The notes under the pieces are model-generated. The model was given only the letters and a program-made list of their open reading frames with translations. It had not been told where the DNA came from and ran no database searches. Source: Doryteuthis pealeii (taxonomy: Eukaryota; Mollusca; Cephalopoda; Myopsida; Loliginidae). From it: 64,000 nt of DNA. Made by a program: the position numbers and the translations under genes. The stretch spans positions 84,092,530 through 84,156,529 of the forward strand of contig CM042143.1 in assembly GCA_023376005.1 (NCBI GenBank), given 5' to 3'. Below are positions 39,301 through 51,300 of the stretch, piece by piece (position 1 is the first letter of the stretch; every line of letters starts with the position of its first letter).

Positions 39301-42300
39301 TTTATCATATTATATTATATATATATATAATTAAAGTAGCATGGACATGGAATTGACAGCGTCTGGTTACTGACAGCTTTCACCTAAATTTGCAACCTAT
39401 CCAAGATCCATTTCTGTCCATTTTATATTTCAATCAATAGCCAACACATTGGATGTGCTGGGATTATAAATTTTTGCTTTGTTTAAATGTGCATCTTATA
39501 TGTTAACTAATTTAGTAAATAGGAATAAATAGAAAATGAGAATAGATATGAAATATTTACAAAATGTTAATGATATTTGCACATTTATATACAAACTATT
39601 TTCCTTCCATGTTCAGGATTTTTTTATTTTTTCCGAGTTTAACTAATAAACAGTAAAAGATTTGCTGCTCATAAATCTATTTTCTATTATCACTGCATAT
39701 GTTGATATGTTATTAACTTCTTTTATTTATTAACTTAGATGTATATAAATGTTTTTTTTCTTTCTTTTTAGGCTGATGCAGAGCCAGCTCCATTAAAAGA
39801 GGAAGATCAAGTCAGGTTGTATGAATGTGTGAAACAATTTCTTGTGGGTGGAAACAAAAAAACTGCCAATATGACAACAGAAGAAATAGAATATGCAGAG
39901 AAAGAATCTTCCAAATATAAAATCAGTGCAGATGGTCTTCTTTATTACATTGCTCATCAAGGAATTGATGGTTTACGTAAAGTTATCATGACTGATGCAG
40001 AAAGACAGAAAATATTCACAGAGATTCACATTTTAAGAACAGGTTATTAATTTTATTTATCTATATTTTTGAGATGAGGCTTGATGTGAATGATTTAGAT
40101 GTTTTGGACTGTTGTGCTCATCTTTAGGCTGCTGTATCCTCTGGACTTTTTTCAGGTGTTTCTCATTTACCATAGACTAAAGTCATCATCAGACAATAAC
40201 CTTGACTAGTGTTAATGATATTAAAGCTCCAAAACCACACTTAATAATTTGAAAAAAGGCCCGAGGATACACTGGCTTGAATGTTTGTGTTTATACATAC
40301 CACAATAAAGATGATGACAACAATTCAAAACATCAAAGTTATTCACAGGTTATCTTTCTAAAATTACATGATTTGACTTTTTTTCTTCTTTTTTTACCAA
40401 TTCTTTTACAAGAACTTAAAGTTGTTAGATTTTCAAAAATTCTCATTTAAAAATCGGGCTGTTTCTGACATTTTTCTAATCATTTAGAAATAATTATTTT
40501 CTTTTTAATATAAATGCTCATTAGAATTTGAATGTGATCTTTTAAGTCATTACTAGAGAACATTTTATATTGAAAAAATAAAAATCCGACAGTTTGTTTT
40601 CTAATTACTGTTAGTCAATTATGAAAATATGCTAGTTGAAATAATAAATATTTTTCTCTTTATTTTCAAAAACCTTAAAACTCAAACTTTTAATAGGCTT
40701 AATTACAATGTAAGTCCAGGTAAAAATATTTGAAACCTGAAAAATAATTGCTATTGATTAGAATTGAGTTCACTATTCTAATAAAATTACAATTAGAAAA
40801 AGAAAAAAAACTGATGATTTTATTATCACGTAATGTTTAATTGATAACAACTTGTAATTGGTTTTAAGGGTGAGGCATTTTGAAGAAATCTTTTTTGGAT
40901 ATTTGAAAAAAGTTGAGATTTGTTAATTAAAAATCAAATTGTGTAGTTTGAATGTCATAAGAAATGCAAATATTTCTTATATTTTTTGTAAACCATATTT
41001 TTTAAATTCTTCCCCTCAATAGCAGGGCAAATACTTTTCAGAAGACTGTTTTATATTTATAACTCAAATATCCTAATGATAGAAATAATCTGTTGTGTTA
41101 AGAATTGAAATTTCTTGTGAATATTTCTGTTGCAGCAACACAACTTTATTTTTAAACTTTTGAAGTTGTAAATATTATAAAAATATGTTGTCTATCTCTA
41201 TTGTCCACTGTAGTCTACATTTTGTTTAAAACAAAAATTTGAATATGACAGTATTTTTTTAGAAATGTTTTCCTTCTTCACAGAAAAGGTGAAGATCAGT
41301 TTTGTTATTTTTTGTTTAAACATTTAAAGTAGACATTGTCCTCTTCATGCAAATATAATGACAGTCAAACTTATGATTAAACAAAAAGAAATGCCTCTTA
41401 ATCATTTGCTAATATGTTTACGTATATGAGTAAATATCAAAACAACATTCAAACAATTGGCCAGAGTCCAACAAGGAGAGAATTCTAATTTACCTACAAT
41501 AACCTTTCATTTTTTTTTATTGTCTAGTTCACAATTCAATTACTAGTAATTTCTATACAATTCACAAATGTTATTCATTCATTCCATTCAAATTTTAAAC
41601 TCTTTCTTCATTTCCTTCTGACCTTTTTTTTATAATAATTGTTGTATCCTGTTTTATGTCATTATTTCAAAAATTCACCTCATAAGAACAAATCCAAATT
41701 ATTTAATTCATTTTTTTTTTTGTCCTCTCTCTTACATTAGTTTATTCCCCCCTCTCTTTTTCACTTTTTTATGAACATTTTTTTTCTCTCTCACATTAGT
41801 TTATTCCTCTCTGTCTTTTCTGTGCATTGTAAAAAAAATTTTCTTCACTCTTTCTTCTCTCTTTTACATTAGTTTATTCCTCTCTCTCTTTTCTCTTTTC
41901 TGTGCATTGTAAAAATAGGTCAGAATTTGTTGTCTCCGTTGAATAAATATTTTATTAAAATGGGCACAGATAAAGTAACTTGATCATATTTTCCACTTGT
42001 TCATACACCTAAATTATTTCTCCATAAATCTTCATTCAAATTTGATTTGATTATCTATTCATTTACTCTTTCTTCTTCCTAATGAGTTGCTCTATTTCAA
42101 AATTAAGTTTTATACTGTTCTAAAATTATGAACTGATCTCAACTTTAACCAACCAAAAAATGGGAATCGTATTTATTAATTTTTATTGTTTTTCAAAATT
42201 ATTGAAAGTACTTTTTACAAATGTTAATTCATTTAATTATGAAAAATTTAGAGAGACGAACCAGAATGTGCTTCCTCTCTCTCTCTCTCATTTTTACAAA

Positions 42301-45300
42301 AAGTGCAGTTGTAACCATAGTAATGGCAAGAAATTCTTTGAAGCATTTTTCAAGTTCACTCAGTTCTTTGTTGCCTAAAATCAAGAAAATTCTGACTAGA
42401 TCCTAGACTATCAGTGTCTCAACTTAAATAGAATTTACTTGGGAAAATAGAGGAAATGTCTTCTATTTTTCTGTGTTTGGTGGAATCCTTTATGAATTGT
42501 TGGAATCTGGACAAATTGTTGCAGTATTGTTGGTGAATTTTGGGGTAAAGAAAGACTTTTTTTTACTGGACAAGGAAGCAATCAATTGTTAAAATGGTGG
42601 CATAAAAAAGAAACTCATTGATAGAATGAAATGTGAATTCTTCGAATTTGTAGCCATATCAGTACTACTGTATGGTTGCACCACTTGGACTTTAACAAAA
42701 CACCTTTATGGGAACTACACAAGGATGCTGTTTTGAACAAATTCTGGTTGGTTGGTTGTTTTACGGCATATCAACCCTTTTTTGGTCATTTAATGCCAAA
42801 TCAAGTCATCTTGATAACAGGATGCTTACTGTAAAATCCTGGATGCAGCACCCTACAAAACAGCAGCTGTACAGCCACTTATCTCCCATCTCACAAATCA
42901 TCTAAGTAAGATGAATAACCCATGCTGGAGAAGTAAGGACAAACTCATAAGCAACATTCTCCTATAGACTCCTAGACTTGGACACACCAGTGTTGGGTGA
43001 CTAGCTATATTGATAATTAAATAATGATACTATGAATTTTTTTTTTTTTTTTTTTTTTTTATCTGAATATGTATAGTTTGAAGGTATCAGAACTATTTTA
43101 AAATTTTTAAATTAAATTATTTTTCAAAATATTTGTCAAAAATAATTTCTAAGTTATTGCAATTAAATCTAAAGTTTTAAACATCAAATTGTACCTGTTT
43201 ACACCTTTTGACATTTTTTAAGAAATTAGTTTAACTTCTTTTTTATTTTATTTTTTTCTTTTTAAGAATTTCTGGCCCGATCTGTAAACGTTTTTTTTTA
43301 TTCTTGTAGGCATTCATCGTGGAGTGGAACGGACAAAGGCAATTCTGCATGGCAACTATTTTTGGGTTGGCATGAACAGAGACTTGAAAGAATATTTGGA
43401 AAAATGTTGTTTGACTCGAGTTTTCCCTGAAGACAAAAAACAAAAATCCCAGGAAGATAAATTGGCCAAATTTGCAGAATATTTCTTAATGGATATGAAT
43501 GCAGTAAATGTAAGTGTCTTATTTAGATTTAAAACGACCCCCCGCCACCACCAACACCACCACCAAATAACCCCCACTTCCATACAGAAAATCTTTTCTT
43601 ACTGTGCCCCACCCCCCCATTCACAACCTTTTTGCATTTTGTGATGCTATGAATTTGATTTTTTTTATTGTCTGGAAACGCTTTAAGATTAAATTGGAGG
43701 ATTTCTGAAATAAATGTTAAGAAAAAGAATTTAAAAGGGAATTTTTGTAAATTGTCAGATGAATTACTTAAGAGAATTTGATCTGTATTGTAGATATTGT
43801 ATAATAGTATATACAGGGTTCCCATGCGTCCTGGAAAACCTGAAAATGAAATGTACATTTTCCAGTACTGGAAAACCTGGAAAAAGGGGTGTTTTTTCTC
43901 AAAAATCCTGGAAAAATTTTGAATTTTGTCCTGGAAAATTTCAATTATCTGAGACAAAATTAATGTTATTGTTACTGTTAACAAATATAACTAGTAAAAT
44001 AACTAGGATGCTTTTTTATTTTTTTTTTTGTTTTTGTTTTTAATGCTCAACGAACCTATCCAACATTTCCCAAACTGGTCATGAATATTCAATAAACAGT
44101 AAAAATGCTTCTGACTGGCTATTTTGAAGTTTCGCTTTCATCATGTAGCAATATTTTGATTTATTTTTACACAACACTGAGCATGAACAAGACAAGAATT
44201 TGTCATCAGACTACAGACTAAAGATAATGAGGTATTCGTTAAAGAAAGGTTAAAAAATAAATTATGTTTTACAAGACTGACCCTCTACCTCGTAAAATTT
44301 AGAACATTTAAAAATAATTTTCTGTACTTGTATAGAATAGCACACTTGCAACATTTTAACTGAAAATGAACAATTTTTTAAAAAAATTACATTTTTGGAC
44401 ACACCTTCCTAGCAAGGCTTCAAGTAAGCGGCGCTTGAACAAAATTTTCAGGGACATCAAATGTCAATTTCAACTCGGTTAAAGTAAGTGTTCTTTTTAT
44501 GGTGTAAATACTCCCCACCCACTTCTGAAAATATTGGTTATTTTAACGTTTTGAATTGCCGGCATAAGACATAATTCTGGTCAAATATAGATATTTTCCA
44601 AGTCGTGTTTTTCACATTCTATCAGCAAATTAATGGAGATATTTTACAATGCCCCACCACCCCCGCTTTTTATCGCCAAATCAATTTAGATATTTTACCC
44701 CCTCTCCCCTGTTTAATTTTAAATAAAAAAATAATATACTATACTTGGTATTGTATATTATTTTAATCAAATTATTATTATAGTATAGTATACTATAATA
44801 ATTTGATATTCGATTGGTTATGCTTTGAATTAATATTTTTGTTTTTTAAGATTATTTATCGTTTCACTTTAATTTGATTATTTATTTACTTGCTTTGAAA
44901 TATTAATTTGAAATTCAGCAAATCTTCTCATTTATATTTTATTTAAAAATATAGTTAATAATTAAATTAAAATATCTTACTATATCATTATATGGTGAAA
45001 AAAAATTCCCTGACCTCCTACCAGACCAGATTAAAATAAGATCTTTCTTACGTAGTGATTTTTATGGGTCATCCTGCGAGGATCGAACTCACTATTCAGT
45101 AGTAATAGATCTGCAAATGATTATTAAACCATGTTTTTCTCTCCTCTACCCGGGCTTTGCCGGGTAGCCGCTTCTAGTCAGTATATAGAATAGAACTATT
45201 GTACTAATCTTGAAGGAAATTTGTTGTCTAAAGTGGTCATGGGGAAATAACTCAGAACCTTGAATTATCCCCTTAAGAAGAAGACACAGTAAATAGAATG

Positions 45301-48300
45301 TCAATGGGTGACACTTATTTGATCAGATGCCAGACGATGAGAGATCTTTTGAAGAGAGAACTGTTGAGTAACTGGCCGTCATCCTTGGTTCCAGTTGTAA
45401 AAGAACTTAAAGTAAACGTAAGTAAACCAATAAGTCCTTGTGGGATAGTGTCCTTTAGGTCCGATGTCCAAGATGGTCCGAGCGTCAATGAGTTAAGATT
45501 AGAATCAGGCCTCTATAAATACACCAACAGCAGCAGCACTGCCAGTGATTGGATAATAGGAATCTTTCTCAGGTCACGTGATAGTCAACGAGTCTATAAG
45601 TAGAAGTGACTACTTGTCCCATGCCTTATATACAGAAAATATTCCAACAAGAACAATACAAAGAGACGAGAGATGGAAGCACTAAGCTACGGTAATGTAG
45701 CTGATAGCCAAAAAATCCGTCCGTGTTCCTCTCTTTCACTTTCTTTCTCTTTTACTTGACACATGACAATAGCAGTTTCCCCTTCTCTCTCTCTCTCTCT
45801 TTGATGTTTACAACTAGACAACAAATGGCCACGGTGAAATAAAGTTGATATCTGACAAGGTAACAAAAGTGATTGGCATTCGATTCTACCTAAAGGGTTG
45901 CCACAGAAAACAAAAACATCCTTCTAAAATAAATCCCACACCTCTAATAGAAGGGTTGCAAAAAAAGCAAAATTACTGTATATATTTGCGTATCATGTCA
46001 CTTTCCAAAACCTAAATTTTAGCCTAATATTAGGGGACCACACAATATGTGAGATCAATTTAAACTGAAGTATATAGAGTATTTACACACAAAGTTTGTA
46101 TGTTGTGTGTGGTATGTCCCTTTAATATTGAGATAAAATTTAAATCTCAGAAAGTAGCCAAGATACATGAGTATATTGTAAAATGAAACTTATACCTACT
46201 AGCAAGAATGTATCCTCAGGGTGTAAGTATTTAAGTTTTAATGTAATTAAATATATTAAATTAGAAAGACTAATGAAATTAAATAAGAACGCATATAAAA
46301 AGATTATACGTATTTTAATTATATTTTAATTGGTTTCTATATAAAATCATTCATAGGATGGATTTGAATATGTTTGAAAATAAAACAATAATATTAGAGA
46401 TCAATAACACAAAGCAATTATTTATTAAATCTGGTTTTAAAACCAGTATGCAAATTAACCACACCATATATTATGTAGATCTTAATTTTTTAATGATATA
46501 TGCAGGATTTTAAACGCATTATTAATATGGGCTGTTTTGAGGCTAATGTAACTCAGATTTTCATAGAGACATCGTTAATAAATAAGATTCTATGTATTAA
46601 TGATTTTGAGTATAAATTGAATACTCATTGATAAACTTAGGCAATTCCTGAGGGTATTGTGATGTAAGGAGTGATGTAGTTTTGGTTACAGACAGACAGA
46701 CATCGAATCTCCATTATAATAAGAGATGTGTTTAAATTTTTATTTAAAACGAAAAATATCTTTGTTAAATCATGTATATTTTTATCTTTGCAGGCTGTTG
46801 AAGATGAAGTAACGTTGGCTTCAGGTGACAAAGAACCAGAGAACATCCTAACATCAGTTGGATTAAAGGAGAAAACACCAAGTGGCGAAGCAAAGGACAC
46901 TACTTTGAAGGCTGCTGCTGCTGTTGTTGCAGCTGCTGCTGCTGCTGAAAGTCAGGGAAATGATGATGCCATGGAAGAAGTTCTAGTTGAGGCTGCCCAG
47001 GCAGCCGAGGCAAATGTTGCTGCCTCGACTAGTTGCCTCGAAACTGCTGACATCACAGATAATGCTACAAATATCGCTGTTGAGACTGTCACTACCACAC
47101 CATCTACCACCACCAGTAGTTCAACCAGTGCATCTGATAATACGATACCCATTGTCTACCGTGAGCGAAATAACAACAACTGATGCTATCTCTTCTAGTT
47201 CTACTGCCGTACAATCTGAAAGTCAGACTCCCGATTTAGCTGATGCTCAAGTTGTTGATAGTGTTGTGGTTGATAGCAGTGAAACTATAAAACCAACAGA
47301 GGCTCCTTTGCCGATTGTTGAAAAGGTTGTTAAAACATACAGTGAGGTTGCCTGTAACACCGAGGACAGTGATGCAATTGATGATCTGGATGATTCAGAA
47401 GATGATGATGATGAGGAGGAGGAAGAGGGGGTAGTTGTGACCCCCAACAAGGGTGTACCAACTACAATGATAGTCGTGCCACTAACTGGAGAAACTGCAA
47501 CATCAAGCAGTGTAAATCAAACACCAGAAAAGGGGTCAAGGAGCCTGTCCCAGCGCCAGCGTCGATTGAACAATGAACAGAAAAAGGACTCTAAGAATGC
47601 TCTCGATGATGACGCTGCCACTAACGACATGGACGAAGTGCAGAATGCCGTGAACAACCTGAAATCCGAAGTGGACGACATTGAAATGCCCGATGATGTT
47701 GCCACGCTGACGTCCATGATCCAACGGAGGCAGAATGCGGCTGCAGGGGACAGTGTTGAGATTCCTGTCACCACTGTAAGAGCCTCTTCTTCTTCCTCTT
47801 CAGGAGTGGGTGTAAAGAGGACTTTAACTGAAGAGGAAGATGGCGAATTGGAAGAAGGTGAAATAGTCAAAGAAGAATGTGTCTCTTTGAATCCTTCACT
47901 GACTGAAATTGAAACGCCAAAGGGTATCAAAAAAATGAAAGCAAAACGCGGAAAGAGAAAAAAGCAGCTGGCATGTAGCATTTGTGGTACATTGTTTGGT
48001 GGACCAGTTACGTTGCAAAGTAAGAAATTTTTTCTTTCTTTCTTTCTCTTTCTTTCTCTCTCTTTCTTCTCTCTCTTTCTTTTCTTTCTTTCTCTCTCTT
48101 TTTCTTTCTCTCTCTCTCTCTTTTTCTTTCTCTCTCTCTCTCTCTTTCTTCTCTCTCTCTCTCTCTTTTTCTTTCTCTCTCTCTCTCTGGTCTTGGTTTG
48201 TACAGGTTATCCTAGGTTGGATTGTTTTAAGTGCACCAACTACAATTGATATCCCTTTCATATTCCTCAGTTTTGTGAATTCTCTAGCAAGGTCCAAGTA

Positions 48301-51300
48301 TTTGTCTATCTTTACATTGCAAAATGAGTAATAAGTCTTTTTTTTTTTAAGATTAAGTTACATCGCATTGTTTCTATATCAGCTCATTCAATGTGTTACT
48401 AGTATCATCTAACCTAGTACTACTTTTTTCAAGCCCTGTCGAATACACCGATTGCACCTCTGCAGAGGGGTAAGATCCCTCCCCCTCAATGGGACCACCT
48501 GTTGGCCATGGGTAGTGACCGTGATACTTAAGGATGGAACCTTGATGGTTGAGCAGTCCATGACACTCCACTTTGACTCTTACGGGTCATTTCCATGTCA
48601 ATTCCACCAGGGCATTACACCCACCGACACCGAATTACTTGAAATTTGGCGCAAATGTTCCATTTTATGAGTTAGAAAAGTGTGCCAAATTATTTTGTCT
48701 TAAACCTTACCGTTCCAATTTTAGAGGGGGGGGGGTATAATTTTCCTATTTTGTCTCTAAATTAAGGCTGTGCAGTGTCGCAAAATCTCAGTATTTTTTT
48801 TTTTTTTTAAATTTTAAAAATACTTCCATACATTCAATATTTCTGAAATTTGGTAGGTAGGGCAAATAAGGACTGTAAAATCCAAATATCCAACTATTTT
48901 AACACTATACCTGGTAAAAAATTTTATTTTGCCCGCCCAAATGCATGACTCCAAAATCAACAACTTTTCACCTATGTAGCTTACAGTCAGTCTATAGAAA
49001 ATGTGTCCTCTTCAATTTTCATAATATTTTTTTTCCTAACATCTATTATGTCTGCCTAAGTTCACCAAAAAATTTGTGTGGGAGATCTTAATTATTATTG
49101 GAACTTCAAATTTTTTTTAAAGGTATGTATCATCTTTCGGTTTGTAATATGATGTTAGCAAAATTTTATTTATTGATAAATTTTCAAACTCAGATCAAGT
49201 AAATATGTTCAATGCCAATTTTGCTATGGTTAGCATATGCTACCCGAAGCCACATGATACGTCAAAATATGGTGTCTGTAGATGACTAATATATTTAATG
49301 GGTTCCAACTAAAGTTTCTTAATAAATTGCAGAGTTTTTATCTATGAACAACTAAAGCCATCTAACCCCTACCTTGTACCCCATACAGTGTAATTCGTTT
49401 TTAAGAAAATATTAAAATGCATTTACAGTTAGCTGGAAATCGTTGGTGAAGAAAAAACACTGGGATGCATGGATCTGATTTTTATGTGTCAGTGACGCAG
49501 GACATGTACCTATCAGCATCTTTGTGTGTGTGTATGTATATATATATATATATATACATACACACACACTATTTTTTTAATCATTGGTGCTGAAGTCGTT
49601 AAGAAATGGTATTAGTATTTGACAGTTTTCAATATTAAAGTAAGCATTTTAATTTGCATGTTTTATTCATGTAAACATTTTTAAAATTCTAAAGTTTGAC
49701 ACACTGCAATTTAAAATGTTGGAATTGATCCCAATAAAAAAAATAATGTAATATTTATTTTTGGCAGAGGAATTGAATGTAGTCTTAATATTTTGTGTGG
49801 GAGTGAATTCTCTAATAAAATTCTTTTCTTTTTGTTTACAGTTCACATGAGCACTCATTCTGGCCAGAAACCATTCGGCTGTGAAGTTTGTGGTAAAAGG
49901 TTTACTGAGCGAAAATATGTTCGTATTCATATGAGACGACACACAGGAGAAAAACCTTATCTGTATGTTTTTGTTTTTATCTCTAGAAAGAAAAAAAAAA
50001 AAGTTTATTTTTACAAATTATCTAAAAATTTGGTAGATGTGAAAATTAATTTTATCCACCAGATTCTGTAAATTCTATTTAAAAATCAACTTTGAATTAG
50101 AAAAAAAAAAATCTAAATTCAAATTCAAAAATTTTTTAATTGAAATTTATTCTTTATTTCTATACTTAGCTTTTGTAGCTGTTAATCATGAAACAATTTA
50201 TACTTATATGTATTTATGAGTTGAGGCTTAATATGAATAATTTTGATATTTTGGACTGTTATTCTCATCTTTATTGTGTATAAACACAATGTTCAGGTCA
50301 CAGAAACCTACAAAAAACATCTGAACATTGTGTTTATACACCATAAAGATGATAACAACAGTACAAAATATCAAAATTATTCATGAATTAAGTTTTTTTT
50401 TTTTTTTTTTTATATTAAAATGATTTTTGAAACTCTACTTGATAACCCACACAGGAATGTTTGAGTTGGATATTTCCAAAGATTTTCATGCTGTTTGTGA
50501 ATTAGATAAAGTTGCACATTGTGCTGCTATATGTCACAAGTCAAACACTATTGTGAGCTACCAATCTACCATGGTTCATATGGCTTCTCTTTTTGAGTGG
50601 ATATGTACAAGAAATAAGTATTTACTGACATCCGAACACAAGGATCATTAAAGTGGAGAACCCTGCACAAACCAAAGCTCATGTGGCTAGTGTTTAAAAA
50701 TTGCTTGAATCTCTTCAGCATTCCTCTTTTGAGGCGTCTCAGGCACTGGGCAATAAACCCAGCCCTACCTCCTTTAGATGAGTGCAGGTGCTGCCTTGGA
50801 GGATCATGCTGATATTTAATATCTTACTGGCCACAGGCCTGAGGTCCAGATCTATCTTCATTTCAAACATGGTGAAAAGTCACTAGAAGACAACTATTAC
50901 TATTGGGCTAAAATGCCTAAAAGTTTACCAATCATCATTACATCTTTGTGATTTGTCTTAAGAGTTCATGTCAGTTTAGCATGAAACATTATTCTACCAA
51001 ATCTTCTGCCTTGTTTACTTCTAGTATGTAAAGTTGGTAGAGTGGTCTAGTCAGTATCAGCCTTTTCACTCATACTAAACCAGGGAGATTGGGGATTTTT
51101 TTTTTTGGGGGGGGGGGTCTTAGGTGATGTGCCACGCCTACTATCAGCTCCTCATTTTACAGCACAGATCCAAGCTGTGCTACTCATATGTAGAGTTGGC
51201 AAGGGCCGGTATTGAAGCTGGAACATTGAGGTTTCCAGGTAGATACTCTACAAACACAAGAAAAAGTGATTCTAAGGATGACAGATAAATTCTATTCATT

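Noticed and set aside
47184..48301. Minus-strand frames opposite exon 12 (Ser-rich and Glu/Arg/Lys-rich)
   Set aside because: Complementary shadows of the acidic coding region and the pyrimidine tract.
49793..50071. 92-codon frame at the finger 2 exon
   Set aside because: Only 49842-49962 is exon; the rest is intron on both sides.
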